From positions 248,269 through 312,268 of the forward strand of contig NZ_AXAU01000003.1 of NCBI RefSeq assembly GCF_000472965.1: DNA of 64,000 nt. Direction: 5' to 3'. Below the pieces are notes generated by a model. It saw only the letters and a list, made by a program, of their open reading frames with translations, had not been told where the DNA came from and searched no databases. This DNA comes from Bradyrhizobium murdochi (lineage in GTDB: Bacteria > Pseudomonadota > Alphaproteobacteria > Rhizobiales > Xanthobacteraceae). Of this stretch, positions 17,560-26,404 are shown in pieces. Made by a program: the position numbers and the translations under genes. The stretch's first letter is position 1, and each line of letters begins with the position of its first letter.

Positions 17560-18744
17560 TTAAATGATCCCGTCTCTTCGCAGCGCTGCGATCGCGTCCG
17601 CGTCGTAACCGATATCGGCCAGCACGCGATCGGTGTGCTCGCCGAGCGTCGGCGGGCGCGTGACGATTTCGCCTGATGTCTCCGACAGCCGCACTGCGGC
17701 GCGCGCCACTGGCGCGGGGTTCGGCAAGCCGGGATAATCGACATCCTGCATGAAACCGGCGGCGCGGATGTGCGGATGCTCCAGCGCCTGTTGCGGGCTC
17801 AAGACCGGACCGGCCGGGATCATCGCTTGGCCAAGCGTATCGACGGCTTCCTGCGTGGTTCGCTCGGCACACCAGCGCGCCATTCGCTCACTGATGATGG
17901 GGCCGTGGTCACCGCGCTTGATGTCGTCGGCAAAACGCGGATCGCTGAGCCAGTGATCCTCTCGCATCAATCTGGCCCAGCGGATGAACAGCGGATGGCC
18001 GGTGACCTGGCACAGCACCCAGCCGTCCCTGGTGCGGTAGATGTCGGCGGGCGCCGCGGTCTGGCCGAGATTGCCCGTGGGCACGCGGTTGGCTGATATC
18101 ACCGCCTGCTCGATCAGCGTTGCGTTGGTGAAGGACAGCGCGGTCGCGAGCAGCGCGCCCTCGACGATCTGCCCGCGCCCGGACTTAGCCCGCTCGATCA
18201 GCGCGGCGAGCGTGCCGAAGGCGCAATGCAGCGCGGTGCCGAAATCGACCCAGTTCACTGCGGCACGGTACGGCGGATCGCCCTTGCCCGTCATGTAGAC
18301 CGCGCCCGACATCACCTGGCCAACGCCGTCGAAGCCGACGCGGTCCGACCATGGCCCCGGCCCACCGAAAGCGGTCGCAGTCGTCAGGATGATGTCCGGC
18401 TTGATCGCCTTCAGCGAGTCATAGTCGAGCTTCATCGCGCGCAGCGTCTGCGGCGGCAAGTTGGCGACCACGACGTCGGCGGTGGCAACCAGCCGGCGCA
18501 TCACCTCCTGACCCTGTGGCTTCATTGGATCGAGCGTGATGCATTTCTTGTTGCGGTTGACCTGCAGGAACAGCGCGCCCTCGCCGCCTTCGCCGACCGG
18601 CGCCACGAAACGGTCCTCGCTGCCGTCGCGCTTTTCCACCCGGATGACTTCCGCACCGAACTCCGCCAGCAATGTCGCGCAATACGGTCCTGCGATATAA
18701 CGCCCGAAATCGAGGACACGAATGCCCTCCAGAACTCCCCCCAT
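17560..18744 (-). CDS. CaiB/BaiF-family CoA transferase
   Basis: This 394-aa class III CoA transferase moves CoA between carboxylic acids through an aspartyl anhydride. It begins LEGIRVLDFGRYIAGPYCATLLAEFGAEVIRVE, the family N-terminus. The catalytic aspartate is most likely the Asp of NWVDFGTALHC near residue 165, and GQTAAPADIYRTRDGWV marks the small domain. It diverges from the dehydratase-like gene at 18855, with 110 bp between them. The acceptor and donor acids are unknown; there is no evident partner lyase. Confidence 0.9.
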   Translation of the reverse strand: MGGVLEGIRVLDFGRYIAGPYCATLLAEFGAEVIRVEKRDGSEDRFVAPVGEGGEGALFLQVNRNKKCITLDPMKPQGQEVMRRLVATADVVVANLPPQTLRAMKLDYDSLKAIKPDIILTTATAFGGPGPWSDRVGFDGVGQVMSGAVYMTGKGDPPYRAAVNWVDFGTALHCAFGTLAALIERAKSGRGQIVEGALLATALSFTNATLIEQAVISANRVPTGNLGQTAAPADIYRTRDGWVLCQVTGHPLFIRWARLMREDHWLSDPRFADDIKRGDHGPIISERMARWCAERTTQEAVDTLGQAMIPAGPVLSPQQALEHPHIRAAGFMQDVDYPGLPNPAPVARAAVRLSETSGEIVTRPPTLGEHTDRVLADIGYDADAIAALRRDGII

Positions 18745-18854
18745 CGGTCTTTTTCCTTGTCCGGCTGCCCGATTGTGTCGAGCCTTCTATCATGTTGATG
18801 AATGAATGGGACGGCCATACAATCACTGATCCCTTTCGAACGGAACATCCCTAA

Positions 18855-19784
18855 ATGACCCCGACTGCACAACGGCCCTATCGCGGCGTCTTCCCCGTCG
18901 CTCCGACCATCTTCGACGATCAGGGAGAGCTCGATCTCGAAGGCCAGCGGCGCTGCATCGATTTCATGATCGACGCCGGCTCGAACGGCCTGTGCATTCT
19001 GGCCAATTTCTCCGAGCAGTTCGTCCTCACCGATGCCGAGCGCGAAAAGGTGATGGTCGCGGTGCTGGAGCACGTCGCCGGCCGCGTGCCGGTGATCGTG
19101 ACGACGACGCATTTCGGTTCGCGCATCTGCGCCGAGCGCAGCCGCCAGGCCCAGGACGCGGGCGCGGCGATGGTAATGATCATGCCGCCGTACCACGGCG
19201 CCACGTTCCGCGTGCCAGAAAAGGCCATTTTCGAGTTCTATCGCACCGTCTCCGACGCCATCGACATTCCCATCATGATCCAGGATGCGCCCGTTGCCGG
19301 GACGCCGCTTTCGGTCGACCTGCTGGCGCGCATGGCGCGGGAAACTCCGAATATCCGCTATTTCAAGATCGAGGTGCCGATGGCGGCGGCGAAGCTTCGC
19401 GATCTGATCGCGGCCGGCGGCGACCACATCGAAGGTCCCTGGGACGGCGAGGAAGCGATCACGCTGATGGCCGATCTCGACGCCGGCGCAACCGGCGCCA
19501 TGACGGGGGGCGGCTACCCTGACGGCATCCGGCAGATCATCGATCCCTATCTCGCAGGCCGACGCGAGGAAGCGATGGCAGCCTATGCGCGCTGGCTGCC
19601 GCTGATCAATTACGAGAACCGCCAGTGCGGCTTGCAGGCCGCCAAGATACTGATGAAGGAAGGCGGCGTGATCGGTTCGGACGCGGTTCGTCATCCCCTG
19701 CAAAGGGTTCACCCGGCGGCGCGCGCCGGTCTCATCGAAATCGCCCGCCAGCTCGATCCCGTGGTGTTGCGCTGGGGGCGGTAA
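18855..19784 (+). CDS. L-2-keto-3-deoxyarabonate dehydratase-like protein (DapA superfamily)
   Basis: This 309-aa class I aldolase-fold enzyme has its Schiff-base lysine in IRYFKIEVP near residue 170. The usual aldolase motifs are changed: GTTGE reads ILANFSEQ and the YNxP segment reads MIQDAPVAG. These substitutions, together with HGATFRVPE and EGPWDGEEAITL, closely match from memory the L-2-keto-3-deoxyarabonate dehydratase of Azospirillum brasilense, which forms alpha-ketoglutarate semialdehyde in non-phosphorylative L-arabinose breakdown. No other arabinose genes are near it, so it may act on a related 2-keto-3-deoxy acid. Confidence 0.78.
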   Translation: MTPTAQRPYRGVFPVAPTIFDDQGELDLEGQRRCIDFMIDAGSNGLCILANFSEQFVLTDAEREKVMVAVLEHVAGRVPVIVTTTHFGSRICAERSRQAQDAGAAMVMIMPPYHGATFRVPEKAIFEFYRTVSDAIDIPIMIQDAPVAGTPLSVDLLARMARETPNIRYFKIEVPMAAAKLRDLIAAGGDHIEGPWDGEEAITLMADLDAGATGAMTGGGYPDGIRQIIDPYLAGRREEAMAAYARWLPLINYENRQCGLQAAKILMKEGGVIGSDAVRHPLQRVHPAARAGLIEIARQLDPVVLRWGR

Positions 19785-19896
19785 TCGATAGCCGCCATCG
19801 ACCAGCACCGCCTTCGGCACCTGCTCCTCGCGACTTGAATCAGGAACGTCGCCGCTCTCTGCGCATTAAAAGCGTAGAGACGCGGGACGGTTCGTC

Positions 19897-20922
19897 ATGA
19901 GCCATGTGAGTTACCTGCACGAAACGAAGCCAGAGCCAGCCGAGGGCGAGCCGGATACTTCAGGAGCTCCAGGCGATCAGGGCCGCGGCCGCCGCGCGGT
20001 ATCTCCATGGCAAATTCCCTGGAGGGGATGGAAGGATATCCTGATCAGGACCTACCAGCAGGTCGGCGAAGACCGGCTGCTCGCTGTCGCTGCAGGCGTC
20101 GTCTTCTATGGCCTGCTTGCCCTTTTCCCGGCGATCACCGCCCTCGTCTCGTCCTACGCGCTGTTCGCCAAGGCAAGTACGATCAACGATCACATGACAA
20201 TGCTTGCGGGCATCCTGCCGGAGGGCGCGCTCGGCATCGTCAGAGACCAGGTCGACCGGGTGCTCGCCAAGGGCGACGTCAAGCTGGGGTTGGCTTTTCT
20301 GTTCTCCTTCCTGTTTGCCCTGTGGAGCGCCAATGGTGGCATCAAGGCCATCATCGATGCGCTCAATGTGGTTTATGACGAGGACGAAAAGCGCGGCTTC
20401 TTCAAGCTCAATGCGGTTTCCCTCGCACTCACCTTTGGCGGGCTGGTCGCCGTGCTTCTCGCCATCGGCTCGGTCGTGGCACTTCCGATCGTTCTGTCCA
20501 CACTCGGGCTCGGGGCCGTCACCGATGCGCTGTTTCGATTCGGACGCTGGCCTATCCTGGTCCTGACGATGCTGTTTGGCCTCGCGGTGCTCTATCGGTT
20601 CGGACCAAGCCGCCGCTCGCCGCAATGGCGCTGGCTGAGCGTCGGCAGCGTGGTTGCAACGCTGACGTGGCTTGCGGGATCGGCCTTGCTGTCGTTCTAC
20701 CTTTCCAATTATGCAAACTACGACGCGACGTACGGCTCGCTCGGTGCCGCGATCGGCTTGATGATGTGGATGTGGATATCCACGATCGTCGTGTTGCTCG
20801 GTGCCGAACTCAATGCGGAGATCGAGCATCAAACTGCAGCCGACAGCATGGAGGGCGGAAACAAGCCGTTGGGCCAGCGTGGGGCGAAGATGGCCGACAC
20901 GGTCGGAGAAGCGAAATCATAG
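19897..20922 (+). CDS. YihY/BrkB-family inner-membrane protein
   Basis: The 341-aa integral membrane protein has a soluble N-terminal arm of about 45 residues followed by about six hydrophobic segments. The family core is visible: LLAVAAGVVFYGLLALFPAI near residue 60, LWSANGGIKAIIDALNVVY near 145, and ANYDATYGSLGAAIGLMMWMW near 270. BrkB/YihY proteins have no settled function. A soluble Gly/Lys-containing tail follows. The gene starts an apparent run of small membrane and periplasmic genes reading rightward to 22144. Confidence 0.92.
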   Translation: MSHVSYLHETKPEPAEGEPDTSGAPGDQGRGRRAVSPWQIPWRGWKDILIRTYQQVGEDRLLAVAAGVVFYGLLALFPAITALVSSYALFAKASTINDHMTMLAGILPEGALGIVRDQVDRVLAKGDVKLGLAFLFSFLFALWSANGGIKAIIDALNVVYDEDEKRGFFKLNAVSLALTFGGLVAVLLAIGSVVALPIVLSTLGLGAVTDALFRFGRWPILVLTMLFGLAVLYRFGPSRRSPQWRWLSVGSVVATLTWLAGSALLSFYLSNYANYDATYGSLGAAIGLMMWMWISTIVVLLGAELNAEIEHQTAADSMEGGNKPLGQRGAKMADTVGEAKS

Positions 20923-20935
20923 ACGCAGAAGCGTA

Positions 20936-21040
20936 GTGTTCCTGTTTTTCTCGAACAGGCTGGGATGTCTTGGCTCGCTGTTGATTTCGGCGGCCGTGAC
21001 CATCGGCCTGCTTTTTGCGCTCGGCGTTCTCCGTTTTTGA
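20936..21040 (+). CDS. Small single-pass membrane protein (34 aa)
   Basis: A GTG-initiated reading frame encodes 34 residues, with FLFFSNRLGCLGSLL followed by a hydrophobic helix ending in GVLRF. It starts 14 bases after the YihY stop and has only a weak AGAAG ribosome site. Similar tiny proteins with the FFSNRLGCLGS start occur in related bacteria, from memory. The function is unknown. Confidence 0.5.
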   Translation: MFLFFSNRLGCLGSLLISAAVTIGLLFALGVLRF

Positions 21041-21121
21041 TCGCGGAATTGCGCAGCGCTGAACTGGAAATCAGAGTTGAAGCCATTACATCAAGTGGCC
21101 CGCGCACATTGACTTCCCGCC

Positions 21122-21862
21122 GTGAAGAAATACCTCGTCATTTTCCTTCTGCTCATGCTCGTTCCCATGGCTGTTTCCGCCGTGAAATACCTGCTCGGCG
21201 ACAGGCGCATGAACTGGCAAACGGCGGACCGTTCAAGCGCCGGACTTCTTGCCAAAGCTTCCGAACACACCGATGCCGTGATCAGGGTGTTCGCGGCAAG
21301 GACGGTACGCTGGCGCGGGATATTCGCAGTCCACACCTGGATCGTCGTGAAGGAGCGCGGGGCCAGCCGTTACAGCCGCTACGATTACACGGCCTGGGGT
21401 GAACCGATCCGGATCGACGGATTCCAGGCCGACGGGCGCTGGTTTGGCGAGATTCCCGAAACTGTCGTCCGCGTCGATGGTCCGAAAGCGGAAGCGCTGA
21501 TTCCCAAAATCCGCTCGGTCATCGAGACTTACAGGTTTCGCGCCAATGGAGATTACAGCGCCTGGCCGGGTCCGAACTCCAACACGTTCATCCAGGCGAT
21601 ACTGGATGCAGTTCCGGAACTTGAAGCGGTGTTGCCGCCGACGGCGATCGGCAAGGATTATCCTTACCATGGCAATTGGGCTGGCTTCACGCCGTCGCGG
21701 ACCGGCGTGTTTGCTTCGCTCGGAGGTTATCTTGGGCTGACGATCGGATGGATCGAAGGCATCGAACTCAATTTTTTCGGAGGCGTTCTCGGCTTCGACA
21801 TCCGCCGCCCCGCACTGAAACTGCCGGGTGTCGGCCGGCTCGGGCTGCCGCTTGGCTCGTGA
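21122..21862 (+). CDS. DUF3750 family protein
   Basis: The 246-aa protein has an N-terminal membrane anchor or uncleaved signal (KKYLVIFLLLMLVPMAVSAVKYLL) and a periplasmic domain. The stretch FAVHTWIVVKERGASRYSRYDYTAWGEP and the later GPNSNTFIQAILDAVPELEAVLPPTAIGKDY are the pattern of DUF3750 proteins, which recall NlpC/P60-like or LRAT-like folds (the His and the PNSNTF segment). Function is unassigned. The start is GTG at 21122. It belongs to the rightward run after the YihY gene. Confidence 0.8.
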   Translation: MKKYLVIFLLLMLVPMAVSAVKYLLGDRRMNWQTADRSSAGLLAKASEHTDAVIRVFAARTVRWRGIFAVHTWIVVKERGASRYSRYDYTAWGEPIRIDGFQADGRWFGEIPETVVRVDGPKAEALIPKIRSVIETYRFRANGDYSAWPGPNSNTFIQAILDAVPELEAVLPPTAIGKDYPYHGNWAGFTPSRTGVFASLGGYLGLTIGWIEGIELNFFGGVLGFDIRRPALKLPGVGRLGLPLGS

Positions 21863-21952
21863 TCTCGGTATCGACGACCGACGAAATCGGATTGATTCCA
21901 GTCCTTGGGGAACCTTCGTTTCGGTCAAACGTCGAAAATCGGGAGGATCGAC

Positions 21953-22144
21953 ATGACCGACGAACAGACCTTTGCATCATTGCTCGGCAAGGCCGCGATT
22001 GCGGTTTGGGGCGACATGCCCCGGGACATTCAGGAGGCGCTGTTCGAAACCGCGATGCGCAACCGCTCCGAGTTGCGTCACGATCTGGCCGTGCTGCTGC
22101 ATGAGCGCCACCCGAGAACGCAGCACCCGGCCAAACCCGACTGA
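21953..22144 (+). CDS. Small hypothetical protein (63 aa)
   Basis: The 63-residue protein begins MTDEQTFASLLGKAAIAVWG and includes DMPRDIQEALFETAM, with a strong GGGAGGA ribosome site before the ATG. It is predicted helical with no membrane segment. It resembles short conserved proteins of rhizobia of unknown function. It is last in the rightward run and converges with the nuclease-like gene. Confidence 0.6.
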   Translation: MTDEQTFASLLGKAAIAVWGDMPRDIQEALFETAMRNRSELRHDLAVLLHERHPRTQHPAKPD

Positions 22145-22168
22145 GCAAACCCACCTGACGCCTAACCT

Positions 22169-22852
22169 CTATTCCGGAAACGCAACATCCGCGATGACGG
22201 GAAGATGGTCCGAATAGGAGCGCGCCTTGCGATCGGTCCAGGCCGAACGGATCACGAGATCGGGCGACGCGTAGATTCGGTCGAGCCGCATCATCGGCAA
22301 GCGCGCCGGAAATGTCCGTAACCGCGTTCGGACCGGGCAAATCCGCGCCAGCACGCCCCGCACCGATTTCACCCAGAACCAGTCATTGAAATCGCCGAGC
22401 ACGAGCGTCCGCGTCGGCTGCACCAGCTCGGCCAGGGCATGCGCCTGGGCGTGCCTTTCATGGATGCTGAGGCCGAGATGCGTGGCAATAACCCTCACCT
22501 CGCCATGATCAGACAAAATGCGCGCGGCAATGGCTCTGCGGGGCTCCCGCTCCTGATACGAGACGTCGGAGATTTTCGGGGGCTCGGCGAACGGCCAGCG
22601 GCTCAGCAGCACCTGCCCGTAGTCGCCGTCCTCGGTGACGATCGATCGCGCATCGACGCTGTGGTCGCCGACGGCTTTCGCCAGAAGCGCAAAGGGATCG
22701 TTGGTTCTCCCGCGCGAGTCGACCTCCTGCAGCGCCACGATGTCAGGCGACCAGTGGCGAATGACGGAACAGACGCCATCCAAATCAAACCCGGGATTGA
22801 GGTGGAAGATGCCGTGAACGTTCCATGTCATGATGCGAATCGTAGTCATCAC
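22169..22852 (-). CDS. Endonuclease/exonuclease/phosphatase (EEP) family hydrolase
   Basis: The 227-aa metal-dependent hydrolase shows all family blocks: TWNVHG at the start, LQEVD near residue 40, ATHLGLS near 122, LGDFNDW near 152, and SDHLPVIADV at the end, with catalytic Asp-His. The substrates could be nucleic acid or a phospholipid/phosphoinositide. Its start overlaps the stop of the phospholipase D-VTT gene by four bases (ATGA), so the two are translated together, suggesting a shared role in membrane lipid turnover. Confidence 0.92.
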   Translation of the reverse strand: MMTTIRIMTWNVHGIFHLNPGFDLDGVCSVIRHWSPDIVALQEVDSRGRTNDPFALLAKAVGDHSVDARSIVTEDGDYGQVLLSRWPFAEPPKISDVSYQEREPRRAIAARILSDHGEVRVIATHLGLSIHERHAQAHALAELVQPTRTLVLGDFNDWFWVKSVRGVLARICPVRTRLRTFPARLPMMRLDRIYASPDLVIRSAWTDRKARSYSDHLPVIADVAFPE

Positions 22853-25017
22853 GTTCTACGCTCCGCCAGCCAGGTCACCAGGAACTGCACGCCAAGGCAC
22901 AGTGCGATCCAGGCGAGGATCGCCAGCGCCAGCAGCAGCACATTGATCCAAGAGGCGTTTCGCGCCAGATCCGCGATCTGCGCGCCGAGCGCGGCCATGA
23001 CTGCGATTCCCGGCGCCATGCCGAGCACGGTGCCGAGCATAAAATCGCGCAGGCTCAATTTGCTGGCGCCCGCCACCACGTTTACGATCGAGAACGGAGC
23101 GATCGGCACCATCCGGATCATGGCGACTGCCACAATCCCCCTGCCGACAATGCTGCTCTGAACCCGGGCGGCCCGTCGCCCGAGCAGCCGCTGCAAGCGC
23201 GCCTGGCCCAGCACGCGGCCGATCGAGAACAGCGTGAGCGCACTGAGTAGCACGCCGACGCTCGCGCTCATGAAACCCATCCACGGCCCGAGCGCCGCAG
23301 AGGTCGCGGCGATCAGTACCAGCACCGGAAAAACCACCAGCCCGCCGACGACGAAGGCGGCAATCGCAAACAGCGGCGCGAATTGCGACCGCGCGGGTTG
23401 CGAGATGATCGAGGAGACGAAGCCGACATCGGCGAAATCGCGCAGCGATGTGTACTGCCAGGCCAGCGCCAGGCCGGCGAGCGCCGCAGCGAGGCCGGAT
23501 ACCGCCAAAATGGTTTTTGCCGTCCACATGCGATTGGCGGCGCGGTCGAGGTGAAGCGGTTCCCTGGGATCGGCCACGGGCTGCACCATGACCGCCACGC
23601 CGCCGACCGACGCGGCCGGATCGATCGGCTGCAACGATTTCGGGCCATCATCCTCCGCCAGGCGGTCGACAAATCCGAACAGGTCGGCTTCGTGGCGTTC
23701 GATTTCGCGTTCATCGACGCCGCAGAAATGTCCGATCAGACTACGGCGAAGCCAGGCGAGATATTCACAATGCGCCTCGGAGGTCGCCTCGAAGGCCAGA
23801 TCGCATTCGGTGTCCGCCCCCATCGAGCGATTGTTGAGGTTGGCCGATCCCACGCGCAGGATGCGATCGTCGACGATCATCACCTTGCTGTGCACCATGA
23901 CCGCGGCCGTCTGTTCGGCATCGCGCGTCGATGGATAGACAAAGCGGACCCGGTCCATGACGCCTGCCGATACGAACCGGGCGATAAATCCGCCGCGCCC
24001 GCTCTGCATGGCCTGCGATTCGAACCAGGACGAATGCATCTTCGGCATGACGATCAGGACGCGGAGCTGCGGCACGTCCAGCAACCGCTGCGCCAGGAGG
24101 CGCGCGATGTCGGTGGCGCTGGTGAACTGGTTTTCGATATAGATGAAGCGGTCGGCCGCATTGATGGACGCTTCGAACAGCCGCGCGACTTCGTTCACGC
24201 CGCCACTGCCTGCGGTGGCTATCTCGGTCCGGGCGATGCCCACCGTCATTCCCCGGCACTGCACCGGGACCGAGGCCGGCCAGCGCTCGCCCTTGATCGC
24301 GGCGGTTTTTTCGACCGTGCAGCCGGCGGCGCGCCACCTGTTCTCCGCCACTTCCGTCAGACTGGCCGCAGCTTCGCCATCCACCATGCACTGCACGTCG
24401 TGAAACGGCGGATAGGGTTTACCGTCGGGATCGGTACGAAGCGGATGATGGGCTTCGTGCGCGCTGGTGTCCCAGCGCCGGATCGTCAGGTCGAGGCCGC
24501 CGACGAAGCCAAGCGCACCGTCAATGACAACGATCTTCTGATGCTGCGCTGAGCCCCAGGGAAGGCTGGAGTCGAAACAAAAGCGCAGCCGGTCCGACGC
24601 GTGCGCGGTGAACTTGGCGGCCGAATTCCATTCCCGCTCCGCGGCGTAGAGGGGCGGGAAATTCCAGATCAGGATGTTGATCCGCAGATCGGGCTTCGCC
24701 TTTAGCAGCGCTTTCAGAAACGCACCGAGCTCTTGCGGATAGCCGTCGTCGGCGTACCCGGAGGGCCCGACAAACCGGGTCTGGCTATGGATGTCCCAGC
24801 CGATGATGTACACCTGCCGGGTTGCGAGCAGTAGCGCTTCCCGCAAAGCGGCGAAATATGCGGCGGCATCATTGAGGATTGTCAACCGCCCTGCCTTGCA
24901 CCTTCTCCAGACGGTTTCGCCAGGAATGAGGATGGATGAGCTTTGCAGCAGACGGCACCTCGGCAATAGATGAGAAAACCCGTTCGGGATCACGAACGAA
25001 TGTTCGCCCGATGCCAA
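22849..25017 (-). CDS. Phospholipase D fused to a VTT/DedA-like membrane domain
   Basis: The 722-aa fusion has a cytosolic PLD half (about 1-480) with two HKD active-site motifs: HQKIVVIDGALGFVGGLD near residue 160 and HSKVMIVDDRILRVGSANLNNRS near 375. It also contains WDIHSQTRFV and IYIENQFTS. The C-terminal half (about 500-720) is hydrophobic, with the VTT/TVP38 core FPVLVLIAATSAALGPWMGF and MIRMVPIAPFSIVNVVAGAS; VTT domains act as lipid scramblase-like transporters. This suggests phospholipid cleavage or transfer tied to lipid movement across the inner membrane. The start is the farthest in-frame ATG and could lie further downstream. Confidence 0.92.
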   Translation of the reverse strand: MASGEHSFVIPNGFSHLLPRCRLLQSSSILIPGETVWRRCKAGRLTILNDAAAYFAALREALLLATRQVYIIGWDIHSQTRFVGPSGYADDGYPQELGAFLKALLKAKPDLRINILIWNFPPLYAAEREWNSAAKFTAHASDRLRFCFDSSLPWGSAQHQKIVVIDGALGFVGGLDLTIRRWDTSAHEAHHPLRTDPDGKPYPPFHDVQCMVDGEAAASLTEVAENRWRAAGCTVEKTAAIKGERWPASVPVQCRGMTVGIARTEIATAGSGGVNEVARLFEASINAADRFIYIENQFTSATDIARLLAQRLLDVPQLRVLIVMPKMHSSWFESQAMQSGRGGFIARFVSAGVMDRVRFVYPSTRDAEQTAAVMVHSKVMIVDDRILRVGSANLNNRSMGADTECDLAFEATSEAHCEYLAWLRRSLIGHFCGVDEREIERHEADLFGFVDRLAEDDGPKSLQPIDPAASVGGVAVMVQPVADPREPLHLDRAANRMWTAKTILAVSGLAAALAGLALAWQYTSLRDFADVGFVSSIISQPARSQFAPLFAIAAFVVGGLVVFPVLVLIAATSAALGPWMGFMSASVGVLLSALTLFSIGRVLGQARLQRLLGRRAARVQSSIVGRGIVAVAMIRMVPIAPFSIVNVVAGASKLSLRDFMLGTVLGMAPGIAVMAALGAQIADLARNASWINVLLLALAILAWIALCLGVQFLVTWLAERRT

Positions 25018-25124
25018 TCCAACGATCTGCAGCCGCGACAGTTCCAGCCAGCCGGAACCTGCGGCCTTCCATCCGCCTTCGGCGCGGTTGAATCACCGGA
25101 CACGCACGCTAGCGCCGGTTGCTC

Positions 25125-25451
25125 CTATCGGCGAGATCCGGGGGGCGTAGCGTTCCGGCCCGGGCGGGAGGCACTTTCTTCCTCAACCACCGGTTCGACG
25201 TAGGTGCTGTGCAGCGAGATCGGCGACTTGTAACCGTCGAACATGATGCGGACGGTGCTGCGATAGCGGCCGGAGCCGATGATCACCCCTTCCCGGCCGG
25301 CGAACTTTGGGCATCGCGCCACTCCGAGTGCGCTCATCCTGACGCGTGTCCGTTCAGGCAACGAAGTCCGGTGATCGGGTGGCTGTTTGGGCAATCGCAT
25401 CCTTGGCCAAGCGGCTTGGTCAGAATGACGCCACACGTTCGCCAACAACAT
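25125..25451 (-). CDS. Conserved hypothetical protein, KOW-like
   Basis: Up to 108 aa. The core RVRMSALGVARCPKFAGREG, followed by GVIIGSGRYRSTVRIMFDGYKSP and LHSTYVEPV, matches a short protein widespread in Bradyrhizobium whose beta-strand pattern recalls a KOW/Tudor-like barrel. The true start is uncertain: the residues before RVRM look non-conserved, and an internal ATG at 25337 is the alternative. Function is unknown. Confidence 0.5.
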   Translation of the reverse strand: MLLANVWRHSDQAAWPRMRLPKQPPDHRTSLPERTRVRMSALGVARCPKFAGREGVIIGSGRYRSTVRIMFDGYKSPISLHSTYVEPVVEEESASRPGRNATPPGSRR

Positions 25452-25573
25452 GCACGCATGCGATCAGTCGCGGTATCTTGCGATATTCAACCATCGACGC
25501 AGGCTGTGCTTTGGAGGTTCGAAAATGCAGATGAGGCCGGGACGACGGCATGAACCTCCGTCACCGGGTCGAG

Positions 25574-26161
25574 CTAGGCGACGTTGGTAGGAAGGCCTTG
25601 CGGCTGCGCACCGCCGCAGACATGCGCTTCGAGGCGCGGCAGGAAATCCCAGATATCGCGGTTGATCTTCGTCATCTCGTTGGTGGTCCGCAGCATCTCC
25701 TGCAGCCGGCTTTCATCCAGCGCCTTATCTCTCCGAATCTGAGGCCGGACTTTGTTTCCGCCAATCGCATCGATTGGGTATGGGTGATGGCGCCCGAAGA
25801 GTCGAAGATGAGCATGCAGTGATTTCAATTCATTTCGAACCTTGGTGGATTCCGAAAAGCGCTCGACAAGTGCGGTCAGACTCCTAGCGAGAGCCTTGTC
25901 GGTCACTCTGATCTTGACCAACTGCTGGATCAGATCGAGTCTCGCGCGGGTGGTATTCAGCGTGGCGAACACGACGGCGGCTGACGCTTCGTCGGTCCGC
26001 AACAGGATCATCAGAACGTAGATGAAGAGACCTTCGTTATTCGACCAGCTACAGATCAGGTTGCCCATCAGGGCGAGAACGAATGTGCGGCGATCTGCGG
26101 AAGCCGGAGCAGCGGCGGCCAGCATCGAAATCCGTTTTGGGGGCAGCTTGCTGACAAACAT
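25574..26161 (-). CDS. Conserved hypothetical protein with two compensating frameshifts
   Basis: An uninterrupted 195-aa frame exists, but its middle part (about residues 113-145) reads as nonsense (SLHAHLRLFGRHHPYPIDA). The neighbouring frame over the same bases reads NHCMLIFDSSGAITHTQSM and continues RLAETKSGLRFGEIR, which resembles what I recall of this rhizobial family. An extra A at 25823-25825 and a missing base near 25722-25724 would shift out of and back into frame. The N-terminal part (FVLALMGNLICSWSNNEGLFIYVLMILLRTDE) and the C-terminal part (LNRDIWDFLPRLE-like) are intact. Function is unknown. The shifts could be assembly errors or a genuine double mutation. Confidence 0.65.
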   Translation of the reverse strand: MFVSKLPPKRISMLAAAAPASADRRTFVLALMGNLICSWSNNEGLFIYVLMILLRTDEASAAVVFATLNTTRARLDLIQQLVKIRVTDKALARSLTALVERFSESTKVRNELKSLHAHLRLFGRHHPYPIDAIGGNKVRPQIRRDKALDESRLQEMLRTTNEMTKINRDIWDFLPRLEAHVCGGAQPQGLPTNVA

Positions 26162-26321
26162 CCGCGCCGTGCGAGGTCGACAACAATACTATCGTACCCG
26201 CTTGCAGTCGAGGAATGAGAAAACACGCTTTAATGACCAGTTTTTGACGACATCCGGTGACATTCGGTCTTCTTGGCATCCCCCGTTAACGAGGGTAAAG
26301 TCTTTTTTGAACAATTAAGAT

Positions 26322-26351
26322 ACAGAGTGAACTAATTCACAGCGACTCTGT
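26322..26351. promoter_or_regulatory. Nested dyads upstream of the LuxR-type gene
   Basis: The outer arms ACAGAGT (26322-26328) and ACTCTGT (26345-26351) enclose the inner arms GTGAA and TTCAC (26327-26340). The two pairings share two bases and so exclude each other. The region is AT-rich and lies 54 bases before the start of the regulator gene. Confidence 0.4.
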
Positions 26352-26404
26352 GCGGTTCTGAAGGAATCTATCGATATCATCGGTATTAAATCCGGGGGCG
26401 CGTT

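Noticed and set aside
16446..17560. A genomic island or transposon carrying mazEF
   Set aside because: Repeats flank it, but no transposase, integrase, direct repeat or composition change is visible.
23383..24552. A 389-codon frame antisense to the phospholipase D half
   Set aside because: The HKD motifs prove the leftward gene; the other frame is a shadow.
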